Counted from the first letter of the stretch, positions 24,964-34,824 are shown. The stretch: 64,000 bases of DNA from HGM04593 sp045634305 (GCA_045634305.1 JAZQZZ010000019.1:1-64000), one strand, 5' to 3'. The notes: generated by a model from the sequence alone, not told the origin. Numbers and translations are program-made.

Positions 24964-26916
24964 TTATCCCTCCATTTTAGATTCGTACTGTTTTAGCATC
25001 TCGCTTGTTCTGAGGATTGCAGCAACGTTCATGGCAAAGGCTACTGCACCACGTCCCTTGAAAGGCGGGTTACCGTCGAACACCTCGGGCATTGAACCGA
25101 TACAGTGCTGCACAATTTCATCCTCAAAACCAACCATCTGGCGCTGAACGAAAGAAACACCGCTCATCTTATATATCTTGAGATAAGCCTCGTAGTAGAA
25201 ACCACCGAGCCATGGCCATGCTGTACCCTGATGGTATGCATAGTCGCGCTGAATCTGTGGACCTACGTAGTTAGGATTGTAACCGACGCTCTTTGGCGAG
25301 AGTGAACGCAGACCACGTGGGGTAAGAAGCTCCTTGGTTACAGTGTCGAGTACTTTTTTCTTCTGCTTTGAATCGAGCGGAGAGTGGTCGAGTGCAACGG
25401 CGAATATCATGTTGGGGCGAACGCTCCAATCGACATAATCGCCATCGACATAATCATAGAGATAGCCATGTTCATTGAGGAAAACCTCCACGAACGCCTT
25501 GCCCGAAAGTGCAATCAAGCGTGCAATTGAAGCCTGCTCCTGTGTATTATTCATGAGCGTCGCCATCTCCTCGATAAATTTCAATGCATTATACCACAAA
25601 GCGTTGATTTCAACAACGTAGCCTGTACGTGGAACAACCGGGCGGCCGTTGGCTGTAGAGTTCATCCATGTAACAGCCTTGTCGCGGCCATTGGTTGCAA
25701 GCAGACCGTTCTGTGTAACGCGCAAGTTACTGTGATGGTTGTTGCGGACATAGTCGTAGATGCGCATCAACAGGTCGCCATACTTGTCGCGGCAAGCCTC
25801 GATACTGCACTCCTTGGCATACTGCTGAAGTGCCCATACGCACCACAAGAGCACATCGGGGTGCTCCATCTCATATATCTTGCAATCGCTCACCTTGCCG
25901 GCAATGAAGTCATTGATGGCAATGGTAGCAGTTTTCATTACTCTCTCAAACTCATCTACATGTCCCTGCGAAAGTGTAAGACCGGGGAGTGACACAAAGA
26001 GGTCACGTGCACGGCACTTGAACCAAGGATAACCGGCAAGGATGTAGGTGTGCTCGCCCTGTACATTGAAGAACTGGTTGGCTGCACATTGCATACAGTG
26101 CATGAAGTTGTCGCGCGGGTCGCGGATAGCCTCCTCGTGCTCAAAAGCGGCCTTCATGGTGCGCGATGTCATTGGAGAGACACCACCCGAGAAGACAATG
26201 CTTTCGCCCGCCTTCATCTTCACCTCGAAATAACCGGGAACATAGAGATCTTCATTGAAATCATAACCGCGCTCAAGTTCCTTCACATACTCGATACCAC
26301 GGTACCAATCGGGCTGGTATACGAACTCGTTCTTCTTGTTGAGCTGCATGTAGAGGTTTGGATAATCGGCATACATCTTCATGCTGATACCGTTCTCAAC
26401 CTCCTTGTAGCTACGGTCGGCAATATTGTTCTCGTGAGTATACTCACGTACACTACGGAAGGCGCAGAATGGACGCAGGCGCAATGTAACAGCAGTATTT
26501 GCCTTGAGCAAGGTGTAACGAATCAGGATTCTGTTCTCATGATGAACAAAGGCTTTTTCTTTCTTAAGCCATACTCCACCTACATTGTAGATTGTGGTTG
26601 GGACACGCTCCCAGGCGAACTCACGGATATACTTGTTGCCTCGTGGGGCGAAATTGTCGGCATTGTACTTGTGCAAGCCCAAGTTGAACTCTGCACCATG
26701 AAGAACGACAGTTTCATCGAGCGACGACAGCAGCACGTGGTTTTCATCGTCAAGTTCAGGAATTGGAACAACCAGCAATCCATGATACTTACGGGTATTA
26801 CAGTCGACAATTGTCGAACAGTGATAAGCACCCGAGCGGTTTGTTCTCAAAATCTCTTTCTGTAACGACTCCTCCAAGTTCGTCATCAGCGTTTTTTCAA
26901 ATCGCAAATAACTCAT
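24964..26916 (-). CDS. Glycogen debranching enzyme (amylo-alpha-1,6-glucosidase, GH133 type)
   Basis: 650 residues. The N-terminal domain has the family pattern ILRTNRSGAYHCSTI and NTRKYHGLLVVP. The C-terminal (alpha/alpha)6-barrel includes GYPWFKCRARDLFVSLPG, TWMNSTANGRPVVPRTGYVV, VEINALWYN and AYHQGTAWPWLGGFYYEAYL, which carry the conserved acidic and aromatic residues of the amylo-1,6-glucosidase domain. It removes alpha-1,6 glucose branches from glycogen. It is the first gene of the three-gene operon, with a promoter element TATATTTG upstream. Confidence 0.88.
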   Translation of the reverse strand: MSYLRFEKTLMTNLEESLQKEILRTNRSGAYHCSTIVDCNTRKYHGLLVVPIPELDDENHVLLSSLDETVVLHGAEFNLGLHKYNADNFAPRGNKYIREFAWERVPTTIYNVGGVWLKKEKAFVHHENRILIRYTLLKANTAVTLRLRPFCAFRSVREYTHENNIADRSYKEVENGISMKMYADYPNLYMQLNKKNEFVYQPDWYRGIEYVKELERGYDFNEDLYVPGYFEVKMKAGESIVFSGGVSPMTSRTMKAAFEHEEAIRDPRDNFMHCMQCAANQFFNVQGEHTYILAGYPWFKCRARDLFVSLPGLTLSQGHVDEFERVMKTATIAINDFIAGKVSDCKIYEMEHPDVLLWCVWALQQYAKECSIEACRDKYGDLLMRIYDYVRNNHHSNLRVTQNGLLATNGRDKAVTWMNSTANGRPVVPRTGYVVEINALWYNALKFIEEMATLMNNTQEQASIARLIALSGKAFVEVFLNEHGYLYDYVDGDYVDWSVRPNMIFAVALDHSPLDSKQKKKVLDTVTKELLTPRGLRSLSPKSVGYNPNYVGPQIQRDYAYHQGTAWPWLGGFYYEAYLKIYKMSGVSFVQRQMVGFEDEIVQHCIGSMPEVFDGNPPFKGRGAVAFAMNVAAILRTSEMLKQYESKMEG

Positions 26917-26958
26917 CTCGTACTATTTATATGGTTATACTAAGTTTTATCACAACCC

Positions 26959-26990
26959 CAAATATAAGAATTATAATATTCAGTTACAAG
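26959..26990 (-). promoter_or_regulatory. Promoter of the glycogen operon
   Basis: Minus strand CTTG (26987-26990), 20-bp spacer, TATATTTG (26959-26966). The leader is about 40 nt. The AT-rich DNA from 26991 to 27094 shows nothing further. Confidence 0.5.
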
Positions 26991-27094
26991 TTGATTGACA
27001 GTTTTTTGATAAAAAACATAAAAAAACATAAAAAAGCTGACAAAAGTGACGCAAAACAAGAACAACAAGGAGAACAAGCAGTGATTTTATCCAA

Positions 27095-27123
27095 TAAAAA
27101 AACTCCACAAAAAATGTGGAGTT
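27095..27123 (-). terminator. Intrinsic terminator of the miaA-lipid kinase-kdsA operon
   Basis: Stem AACTCCACA/TGTGGAGTT (27101-27109, 27115-27123) followed by six or more U on the minus strand. Confidence 0.82.
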
Positions 27124-27132
27124 CAAATAAAA

Positions 27133-27936
27133 TCACCTGACAGCCTCACGGACCCTCAAAAGTTTATCGAGTAATCCCTCAAGCAAATCGAGGCGCAACA
27201 TATTTGCACCATCACTCTTTGCCACAGCCGGATTCTCGTGAGTTTCTATAAAGAGTCCGTCAGCCCCCACCGCAATGGCAGCCTTGGCCATGGTTTCAAT
27301 CATCTCAGGCATACCTCCTGTAACACCGGCAGTCTGATTCGGCTGCTGCAACGAATGGGTAATATCCATAACTACGGGATAACCGAATTTCTTCATCAAC
27401 GGGATACCGCGGAAATCAACCACAAGATCCTGATAGCCGAATGTAGTACCACGTTCCGTGAGCATCACATTACCGGCACCGCCCTCGGACACCACCTTTT
27501 CGGCCGCGAACTTCATAGCCTCGGGCGATAGGAACTGGCCTTTCTTGATGTTTACAATGCGCCCTGTCTTTGCTGCCGCCATCAACAAGTCGGTCTGCCT
27601 GCAAAGAAAAGCCGGAATCTGAAGTATGTCAACATATTCGGCAGCCATCTCTGCCTCCTCGGCCGAGTGGATGTCTGTAACAACAGGGATATTGAATGTC
27701 TCACGCACTCTGCGCAACACGCGCAATGCATTCTCGTCACCGATGCCGGTAAAGGAATCGAGACGCGAACGGTTCGCCTTGCGGTATGACCCCTTGAAGA
27801 CATAAGGGATATTCCTGTCCGAGGTCAAGGAAACAATATGCTCAGCTATTCGCATAGCCATATCCTCGCCTTCAATTACACAAGGCCCTGCAAGCAGGAA
27901 AAAATTCTCGGTAGATGTCAAATCTCTTATCGTCAT
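27133..27936 (-). CDS. kdsA: 3-deoxy-8-phosphooctulonate (KDO-8-phosphate) synthase
   Basis: 267 residues. Family motifs include LAGPCVIEGEDMA, VFKGSYRKANRSRLDSFTG, DIHSAEEAE, IPAFLCRQTDLL, VNIKKGQFLSP and DITHSLQQPN. The enzyme condenses phosphoenolpyruvate with arabinose-5-phosphate to make KDO-8-phosphate for lipopolysaccharide. It lacks the Cys of the metal-dependent class at the RQTDLL-adjacent position only if that residue is elsewhere, so the metal class is not assigned. It is the last gene after miaA and the lipid kinase, 10 bp downstream of the latter. Confidence 0.95.
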   Translation of the reverse strand: MTIRDLTSTENFFLLAGPCVIEGEDMAMRIAEHIVSLTSDRNIPYVFKGSYRKANRSRLDSFTGIGDENALRVLRRVRETFNIPVVTDIHSAEEAEMAAEYVDILQIPAFLCRQTDLLMAAAKTGRIVNIKKGQFLSPEAMKFAAEKVVSEGGAGNVMLTERGTTFGYQDLVVDFRGIPLMKKFGYPVVMDITHSLQQPNQTAGVTGGMPEMIETMAKAAIAVGADGLFIETHENPAVAKSDGANMLRLDLLEGLLDKLLRVREAVR

Positions 27937-27946
27937 GACCGTATAT

Positions 27947-28894
27947 CTATTTTTTATTTATTTTTGTCGGTATAATCAAATTCAGTTTTTCACTCTCCAC
28001 TGCAACCAGCAAAGGGAAGGTGGGTGTAAAGATGCGGCCATCAATTCCCAGATTGGCACCGCCCACTGACTCTATCTCAATTTCCGTTGTTCTGAAAGGT
28101 TCAACAAGCCCGAAATTCAGAATCCGTCGGCGCAACACCATATGCAATCCCTTGAGAACGCCCATAAACGGCGACATCTTTATCGCCGAGACATCGAGCC
28201 AGCCATTATACGGTACTGCGCTCGGCGTCATGCCATAACCGGTAGAATTCCCAATACACAGCATCATAAATTTCTTGTCCACAACCTGATTGTTGAGGCG
28301 GAACTTCATGTTGAAATTCTGACGACGGAACAGCAAATACAACAAGGCCCTCATTCTGTACAGCATCTTTGCAAAGATAGTACTTTTTTTGTTTGCCAAT
28401 GCAACTATATCGGCAGACATTCCGACATTAAGTACATTGAGGAAATAGCGTTTAACCCCGACTCCATCGACATAGTAACTGCAACTGCCTACATCGACCT
28501 TGCGGACACGACCGGCAACGATACTGTCAACAGCCATTTTATAATCATTGAAGGAGAAACCCCAATATGCGGAATAATCATTGGCAATGCCATTCGGTAT
28601 GATTCCAAGCGACACTTCGTTTGCCCTGCCCGATGCCATCAATCCGTTCAAGGCATCCTGAAGAGCACCATCGCCACCAATGACAACTATTGTATCATGA
28701 CCGTCACTGACATACTTGAGCACCTGGCATTCTACGGAATTGGCAGTGCCGGCACAATAAAAATCGTACTGTACTCCCTTTTCTTCAATATACTCGCGTA
28801 TCTCGTTCCAACGCCTCATTGGTCTCAAGGCACCAATCATCGGGAAGTAAATTATTCCCCAGCGTCGTCGGTTTCTATTCCTGACCTCACTCAT
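27947..28894 (-). CDS. Diacylglycerol kinase-family lipid kinase (YegS/DagK type)
   Basis: 315 residues. The catalytic domain has VIGGDGALQDALNGL (the GGDG nucleotide loop) and LGIIPNGIANDYS, where the usual GTxND reads GIAND. The C-terminal beta-sandwich domain ends with NLGIDGRIFTPTFPL, matching the DGE/DG-type motif of the family. Such enzymes phosphorylate diacylglycerol or similar lipids at the inner membrane. The gene overlaps the end of miaA by 8 bp and lies 10 bp before kdsA. The lipid substrate is not known. Confidence 0.85.
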   Translation of the reverse strand: MSEVRNRNRRRWGIIYFPMIGALRPMRRWNEIREYIEEKGVQYDFYCAGTANSVECQVLKYVSDGHDTIVVIGGDGALQDALNGLMASGRANEVSLGIIPNGIANDYSAYWGFSFNDYKMAVDSIVAGRVRKVDVGSCSYYVDGVGVKRYFLNVLNVGMSADIVALANKKSTIFAKMLYRMRALLYLLFRRQNFNMKFRLNNQVVDKKFMMLCIGNSTGYGMTPSAVPYNGWLDVSAIKMSPFMGVLKGLHMVLRRRILNFGLVEPFRTTEIEIESVGGANLGIDGRIFTPTFPLLVAVESEKLNLIIPTKINKK

Positions 28895-29819
28895 AAATCA
28901 TCTTCTTAATCTGTTCCACCAACACATCGGCCGGCAACGAGCCATCGAGCCAATGTATCTCAACACCACGTTTTTCCATACCACGGAACCAGGTCATCTG
29001 ACGCTTTGCAAACTGGTGGATTGCAATCTCAAGCCCGCTTACCATATCATCATACCCCATTGCACCGGTGAGATACAATGTAAGATATTTATATTCCAAG
29101 CCGTAATATATCAGTTGTTCGGGTTCAAGCCCGCCATCAAGCAGCCCTTTCACCTCTTCAACCATTCCCTCATCGAGTCTTTGGCGCAGACGACGGCTGA
29201 TTCTCTCACGACGCACCTCCCGGTCAACCATCACACCCAGCGTCAAAGCATTTATCTGTGGGAAATAACGTTCCTCTACAGGGCATGCACGGTAGTACTC
29301 TTCAATTTCTATGGCACGTATCGCACGTTTCTTATTATCCGTGTCGGTATTGTTATGCAGTTGCTTGTAGGTTGCCAACAGGGCCGTCAATTCCTCAAGG
29401 CTCTTCTCCTCAAGGGATGCACGCAACGAAGGATTCTCGGGCACCGGCAAAAGACGATACCCCTTGAGCACCGACTCGACATAGAGACCGCTTCCACCAC
29501 ACATTACCGGATAAGCGCCACGGCTTCTTATATCTTCATACGAAATGAGGAAATCGCGCTGAAATTCAAAAAGATTATACTTTTCGCCGGCATCGACAAT
29601 ATCCAGCAGATGTGTGGGCACTGTTACCCCACCACGCGTATACTCCGCTATATCCTTACCGGTTCCTATGTCCATTCCACGATATACCTGACGACTGTCG
29701 GCACTAATAACCTCTGCGCCCGGTATGGCCAAAGCCAATTCTACCGCCAAGGCAGTCTTGCCGCAGGCCGTTGGTCCCACAACCGATACAAGATCATATT
29801 TTTCGTTACGTTTCTGCAT
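28887..29819 (-). CDS. miaA: tRNA dimethylallyltransferase
   Basis: 310 residues. It has the P-loop VVGPTACGKTALAVELA, then EVISADSRQVYRGMDIGTGK and THLLDIVDAGEKYNLFEF, all MiaA signatures, and a C-terminal region with FAKRQMTWFRGM. The enzyme adds an isopentenyl group to A37 of tRNAs that read codons starting with U. It is the first gene of the operon and its end overlaps the lipid kinase start by 8 bp. The promoter is at 29840-29871. Confidence 0.95.
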   Translation of the reverse strand: MQKRNEKYDLVSVVGPTACGKTALAVELALAIPGAEVISADSRQVYRGMDIGTGKDIAEYTRGGVTVPTHLLDIVDAGEKYNLFEFQRDFLISYEDIRSRGAYPVMCGGSGLYVESVLKGYRLLPVPENPSLRASLEEKSLEELTALLATYKQLHNNTDTDNKKRAIRAIEIEEYYRACPVEERYFPQINALTLGVMVDREVRRERISRRLRQRLDEGMVEEVKGLLDGGLEPEQLIYYGLEYKYLTLYLTGAMGYDDMVSGLEIAIHQFAKRQMTWFRGMEKRGVEIHWLDGSLPADVLVEQIKKMIYE

Positions 29820-29839
29820 CCGTCATTGTTTATTGAATG

Positions 29840-29871
29840 CGAAGTTAATGCAAGTTCACGGCAATAACAAA
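29840..29871 (-). promoter_or_regulatory. Promoter of miaA operon
   Basis: Minus strand TTTG (29868-29871), 20-bp spacer, TAACTTCG (29840-29847). Confidence 0.6.
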
Positions 29872-29933
29872 ATATGGACAGCTTTTTTATCCACAACAGC
29901 GCACACACGCGCGTACCTTAAAATAATACAGCA

Positions 29934-29959
29934 GGAGGGTGGCTCTTGAGCCACCCTCC
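29934..29959. terminator. Strong GC hairpin, possible terminator downstream of the GH85 gene
   Basis: Perfect 12-bp stem GGAGGGTGGCTC/GAGCCACCCTCC with a 2-nt spacer. It has no clean U-run on either strand, so termination is uncertain. It lies about 135 bp beyond the GH85 stop codon. Confidence 0.5.
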
Positions 29960-30017
29960 ACGTTTCCTTATTTGCAAGTGAATGAATAAAAAGATAAAAT
30001 TCAAGGCTTGCGAAGAG

Positions 30018-30072
30018 CTAAAAACCGCAGTTTACTTAAGTAAATGAGGATTTTTAGGTCAAGCGTAACGCT
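30018..30072. repeat. Imperfect 40-bp palindrome plus small hairpin
   Basis: Two 20-bp arms (30018-30037 and 30038-30057) match at 15 of 20 positions when folded: CTAAAAA at the outer end and TTTACTT at the center, so the center is the perfect 14-mer TTTACTTAAGTAAA. A second small hairpin AGCG-TAA-CGCT follows at 30062-30072. A third CTAAAAA copy lies on the minus strand near 30083. The element is seen once in this window. Confidence 0.6.
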
Positions 30073-30092
30073 GAAGTTCGCTTTTTAGTCAT

Positions 30093-33000
30093 TTACTTCT
30101 TGATTTTGAATGAGCGCACAGCTACACCATCCTTCATAATCACAACCACATATACACCCTGCTCAGCCGATGCAAGTGAAATCTCGCGGAGCTCACCTGC
30201 GCGCACCTCAAAGGCATCGTTTGCGACCAACTTGCCATCGGCTGCAAACACAGCAACCTCGAACAGGCCGTCCTCGGCAAAGAGTACGTTGGCTGTACCC
30301 TCGAATGGTTTCGGATAAACCATGTAACCGGCCTCGGCATCAACACCCTCGATAGATGTCACAACCATGTAGTCCTCGATGGTCTTTGTTGTAGAACCCC
30401 AAGAGTTTGTAGCAACAACTGTGATTGGGAACTTGCCGTCACCGCTGTTGTATGTAGCGTTGGCTGTTGTAGCTGTAGAAGCGTTCAAACGTGCACCCTC
30501 AATCATCCACTGGGTAGACTCGTAGTTTACAGGATATACACCTGTCAACATAGGAACACCAAGTGTTGTTGTCAACTGGTTCTGCTTGTAGTCGTTTGTT
30601 CTTCCGTTCTCCTCCTTACCGGTGGTCATGTAACCGCCTGGGACTGCCGAAGCATTCAGACCCTTATTAGGGAAGTAGATGTAACCGTCGGTATCTGTCT
30701 TTGTCTCCTCAAAGGTAAAGTAACCCTCAAGGTTTGTAGGAGCAATTGCATAGCCTCTCATAGCGCGCTTAACCTCATCGGCTGTAAGAGCCTTGCTCCA
30801 AATCTGCACCTCGTCGACCCAACCTGTCAAACTTGCAAGGTTAGTCATTGAACCACCCACATAGAACTTGGCACCACGCCAGTTCTTTGGACCGGAACCG
30901 CGTGACTGACCGCTGGCAATTAATTTACCGTTGAGGTAAAGGCTGAGGTTGCGGCCTTCCTTGACAGCACATACGTGATACCAAACACCGGGCATCAGGC
31001 TATATCCGTTAGAGAGAATATCAACATCATTATTATGCTCATAATTTGGAGTACCTGCAGCAGGAGCATCGGCGCATAGCGATAACTCATTATCGGCATT
31101 GTCACGACCGATATTGTTGTTCTTTGCATAACCGGCAGGACGGATGGCAGTCCACATCTCACCCCATACATTCTCGGTCCAAGTGCCACCATAATTGCGG
31201 TTGACCTTAGTCATAAGCAGAGTACCCAATGAAGCGTGCTCGAACTTCTCGACCTTGAACCAGAGAGCAAATGAGGTATTTGTATATTCGCTCATCACGG
31301 CTGCATCGACAGTGAACTGGTAAGGTTCGCTCATATAAAGCGACTGTGAAACAGTACAAGGATTACCGTCATACTCGGTACCTGTTGCTATATCTGCAGT
31401 AAAGTTCACCTGCTGACCGGCACCGGTAACCTCTTTAACATCTGATGCTATGTCATTTACCTGTGGAAGACGACCGGTCTCCTCGGGAGTAACAAGGATT
31501 AGTGAACGGTTTGTAAGTGTCTGTCCGTTGCAACGCACCTTCACGTCATAGCTACCAACATCAGGCAAAGATGTTGTAAATGTAAGCACGCCGCTTTCCG
31601 ACAGGGCTACCTGCTTGTCTGTGAGTGCATCATAGATGGCAAATGTTGCTTTTGCATGGTTTGGATCCTCGAAACCGATAGTGAATTCCTCACCTGGTTT
31701 GATGATGCTCTTGTCAACAGTCAGAGTCTCGATAACAGTCAAAGGTTCCTCAATCTCCTCGCTCCATACTATATCGCTCACAGCACGGCCATCCTTACCA
31801 ACGGCACGTACGCCGATCTGCAGCTTTTCAACCATTGGAATGAGGCTTGCATCAACTACGTAGGCAGCCCAAGAAGTTGTTGTTGTGAGCAGAGTCTCCT
31901 GACCCTCCTGCTTAATATAAATTTCATAGTACCATGTACCTACTTCTTCATTATATATAGGACATCCCTCATACTCTGTAGGACGTGAAGCCGGTGCAGG
32001 CATTGACCACACGAGCTTTATGTCGGCACGGTTGTAGTAGCGTTTCATAACCTCGGCGTGAGTGATTGTCGGAGTCTGTGGCTGCTCGTTGAAGCTTGCA
32101 GGAATGAATGCGAACTCACCAAGAAGCACCTCGTATGCAGCATTGGTGTTCTTTACCGAAAGACCTACACAACCGATAACGTCACCGGCAGCAAGACCGG
32201 CCTCAGAAGCCTTGATGACAACCTCGTTCCACTCACCGGCCTTTATTTCGCCGGCAACAGGGATGTAAACAAAGTTATTCTCACCACCCTCCTTGGCAAC
32301 CATCAACTCAAGGTTTGTTGTTACGCCATTAGGTTTGAAGATAAGACGGAACTCGTCGTTTGCAGCCTCGACATTCCACTTTGTTGAGAAGAGGCGTACA
32401 TCGGAGCGCTGTGTTGCGCCATGAATCTTAAGACATGAACCTGCGAACCAAGCATCGTCGTAGCAGAAATCGAGGTTTACAGCATCGGCAGGAACAGTCT
32501 TGCCGTCACCGTTGTCAACCCACCAACGCCATGTGGGGAGCAAATCCTGCATACCATAGTTGTACCACTTGTGGTTCCATGTTGTCTTGCCCTCTTTGTT
32601 GAAGAAACGGCCGTTACCCAAGTTGAAGCGTGTCACGAATGGCAGTTCATCGAGTGTAGAGCGCTCAATTACTGCAGTTGCATAACCGTGCCAATCCTTG
32701 AGGTCACTGAATGAAGATGTCACATTTGCATCGGTCAAAGCAGGCATATTGAGCACATTGCGGTTACCACCCGAGAAGAGCATCTCCTGCTTCTTCTGGT
32801 ACTCGTTCTGTACCGCATAGTCACTCTGGCCACCCTCGGTAGAACTTACATAAAGCTGGTTGCGGTCGTGAGCACCCCAAACAACGATGCTGACAGGCTG
32901 ACGCATCAATGCACTCCAACCGGCATTGCCGTTTCTTCCGTAACCACGACCCTGCATGTCGAAACCTGCATACACATCAAAAGTAGAACGGCCAAGACTC

Positions 33001-33899
33001 TGTGCGGTCTGTGCACTCTCGGCCAAGCCGGCCTCGCTCCAGTTATAGTTAAGGAAGTAAACGTCGGTTACAGGCTGGTCAGTAGCGGTATTGTGGAACC
33101 AGTTGCTGCTGTTGCCGTTGAGTTTACAGCCGTTGTCGCTGAGTGCACCGGCGTTGGTTACGAATGCGTACCAGTCTACGTGGAACGGGTAGTTCATCTC
33201 CTCAGCAATCTTGTGACACTCTGCAAGGAAAGGAATGAAACGGCTATACACGGCATAGCCCCATGTACCCTCCGGATTAAAACAAATACCATCAATACCG
33301 TAGTATTTAAGGAACTGTATCAATTTTCGTGAGTATTTGTACTTGTCACCATAAGAATTGCTACCGGGTGTAGCCAATTCATACAATGTCTTTCCTGGCT
33401 CATTCTGAGCATTCACACCAGCACCCCAGTCAATGAAGTAAGTACAACCTGTCTGTACACCATTCTTGTGCGCAACATCGTTGAATGCACCGGGTACACG
33501 CCAAAAACCGTTTGTCCAGTTTGAGTGGATGTCGACATACTGCCACATGTTGAAGTTGTCACCATCGAAGTTGTAACGAGGAAGGGCACCCCATTTCTTT
33601 GTCATCTCACCTGTAGGAGCACACCAGCAGAAGTTCTTGTTGTTCTCATCGTTGAGAGCATCGTTTGCCTGATCACCCGGACGGAAACGGTTCTTCAACG
33701 GTACACGTGAAATCCAAAAGTTCTCATCGACATAATTGGCATCACCGTTCCATGGTTTACCGGGCTCCCATTTGTCAAGGGCGGCAACAATGTTCTCGGG
33801 TCTGCCATCGTCTACATACTTTTCGTGCGTAGGCACACTCTGCGCCATTGCGGTCATGGACATGAACGCAACAGCCATGGTAAGTAAATGTTTTTTCAT
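30093..33899 (-). CDS. Secreted GH85-type endo-beta-N-acetylglucosaminidase with LamG and sorting domains
   Basis: 1268 residues. A signal peptide ends near MAQ (residue 20). The catalytic domain reads NMWQYVDIHSNWTNGFWRVP, DVAHKNGVQTGCTYFIDWG and YGIDGICFNPEGTWG; the last carries the N-x-E pair (Asn208, Glu210) expected for GH85 substrate-assisted catalysis. Middle domains are Ig-like; a LamG/concanavalin-like domain lies at about 890-1070 (GVWYHVCAVKEGRNLSLYLN, GWVDEVQIWSKALT). The last 80 residues (VYPKPFEG, FAADGKLV, GVYVVVIMKDG) form a type IX-style sorting domain. Such enzymes cut the chitobiose core of N-glycans. A surface location and host N-glycan foraging are inferred. Confidence 0.82.
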   Translation of the reverse strand: MKKHLLTMAVAFMSMTAMAQSVPTHEKYVDDGRPENIVAALDKWEPGKPWNGDANYVDENFWISRVPLKNRFRPGDQANDALNDENNKNFCWCAPTGEMTKKWGALPRYNFDGDNFNMWQYVDIHSNWTNGFWRVPGAFNDVAHKNGVQTGCTYFIDWGAGVNAQNEPGKTLYELATPGSNSYGDKYKYSRKLIQFLKYYGIDGICFNPEGTWGYAVYSRFIPFLAECHKIAEEMNYPFHVDWYAFVTNAGALSDNGCKLNGNSSNWFHNTATDQPVTDVYFLNYNWSEAGLAESAQTAQSLGRSTFDVYAGFDMQGRGYGRNGNAGWSALMRQPVSIVVWGAHDRNQLYVSSTEGGQSDYAVQNEYQKKQEMLFSGGNRNVLNMPALTDANVTSSFSDLKDWHGYATAVIERSTLDELPFVTRFNLGNGRFFNKEGKTTWNHKWYNYGMQDLLPTWRWWVDNGDGKTVPADAVNLDFCYDDAWFAGSCLKIHGATQRSDVRLFSTKWNVEAANDEFRLIFKPNGVTTNLELMVAKEGGENNFVYIPVAGEIKAGEWNEVVIKASEAGLAAGDVIGCVGLSVKNTNAAYEVLLGEFAFIPASFNEQPQTPTITHAEVMKRYYNRADIKLVWSMPAPASRPTEYEGCPIYNEEVGTWYYEIYIKQEGQETLLTTTTSWAAYVVDASLIPMVEKLQIGVRAVGKDGRAVSDIVWSEEIEEPLTVIETLTVDKSIIKPGEEFTIGFEDPNHAKATFAIYDALTDKQVALSESGVLTFTTSLPDVGSYDVKVRCNGQTLTNRSLILVTPEETGRLPQVNDIASDVKEVTGAGQQVNFTADIATGTEYDGNPCTVSQSLYMSEPYQFTVDAAVMSEYTNTSFALWFKVEKFEHASLGTLLMTKVNRNYGGTWTENVWGEMWTAIRPAGYAKNNNIGRDNADNELSLCADAPAAGTPNYEHNNDVDILSNGYSLMPGVWYHVCAVKEGRNLSLYLNGKLIASGQSRGSGPKNWRGAKFYVGGSMTNLASLTGWVDEVQIWSKALTADEVKRAMRGYAIAPTNLEGYFTFEETKTDTDGYIYFPNKGLNASAVPGGYMTTGKEENGRTNDYKQNQLTTTLGVPMLTGVYPVNYESTQWMIEGARLNASTATTANATYNSGDGKFPITVVATNSWGSTTKTIEDYMVVTSIEGVDAEAGYMVYPKPFEGTANVLFAEDGLFEVAVFAADGKLVANDAFEVRAGELREISLASAEQGVYVVVIMKDGVAVRSFKIKK

Positions 33900-34110
33900 A
33901 ATGGTATCTAATTTAAAAAATCAAAATCTGAAATCATGGCGCTAATATAATATATTTTTATTTAAAAATACTTTTTCAAACAAATAAAAACACACCGCAG
34001 GACTATTTCGTAACATTCACGACAAAAGGTTAAAAAATACAAAAACCGATACAACGCAAGCACTATTTGCCTAAATTCGCAGTTAATAAATCAAAATCAC
34101 ATTTCATCAA

Positions 34111-34791
34111 ATGTACGAATCACTATTATGCCTACCCTATTTCCAGGGCATGAGTAAGGACGACATAACAGCAATACTTGGAAAGGTGACCCTGGAATTC
34201 AAGCGATATGGCGATGGCGATGCCATATTCCGCAAAGATGACAAATGCGACAGGTTCACAATACTCACCCAAGGACAGATTACATGCGTTGCCGAAGCGT
34301 CCGACGGCAGCTACAGCATATCGGAATGCCTCGATGCTCCTTTCACCATTGAGCCATACTCCATCTTCGGTTACAACACCCGATACCGAAGGGAGTACAT
34401 TGCAAAAGGAGAGTGTACCATCCTGTCAATTGACAAGCAGTATATCTTTGGCGAGCTCTCAAAGCACAATATATTCACCATCAACCTATTGAATATAATA
34501 AGCCGCAAGACACAGCAGACAGAGAAACGCATTTGGGAGTACAGCAGTACAACACTCCACGGCCGCATCATTGAGTTCATTGCCAACCATTGCGAGACAC
34601 AAAAAGGAGAAAAGCACATATCAATAAAGATGGAGCGTCTGGCAACACTGCTTTGCGAAACAAGACTCAATATTTCAAAGGCTCTCAACGAGATGCAAGA
34701 GAGCGGATACCTCACGCTCCACCGTGGCGGCATAACAATACACGCCATTGAAAAATCATTACAAGAAACCAGTCGGGATACCGGAATCTGA
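34111..34791 (+). CDS. Crp/Fnr-family transcription regulator
   Basis: 226 residues. An N-terminal cyclic-nucleotide-binding-type beta-roll (about 10-120: KRYGDGDAIFRKDDKCDRFT, TILTQGQI) is followed by the long dimer helix and a winged-helix domain (about 145-215: HGRIIEFIANHCET, KMERLATLLCETRLNISKAL, GYLTLHRGGITIH). The HTH pattern fits the Crp/Fnr family. The N-terminal Cys cluster of Fnr is absent, and residues binding cAMP cannot be confirmed. The gene stands next to the feoAB operon, whose promoter region contains palindromes, so control of that operon is possible. A -7 element TAAATTCG lies at 34072-34079. Confidence 0.82.
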   Translation: MYESLLCLPYFQGMSKDDITAILGKVTLEFKRYGDGDAIFRKDDKCDRFTILTQGQITCVAEASDGSYSISECLDAPFTIEPYSIFGYNTRYRREYIAKGECTILSIDKQYIFGELSKHNIFTINLLNIISRKTQQTEKRIWEYSSTTLHGRIIEFIANHCETQKGEKHISIKMERLATLLCETRLNISKALNEMQESGYLTLHRGGITIHAIEKSLQETSRDTGI

Positions 34792-34824
34792 GAGACTCTA
34801 CACCGGAGCCATGTCATAAAAAAG

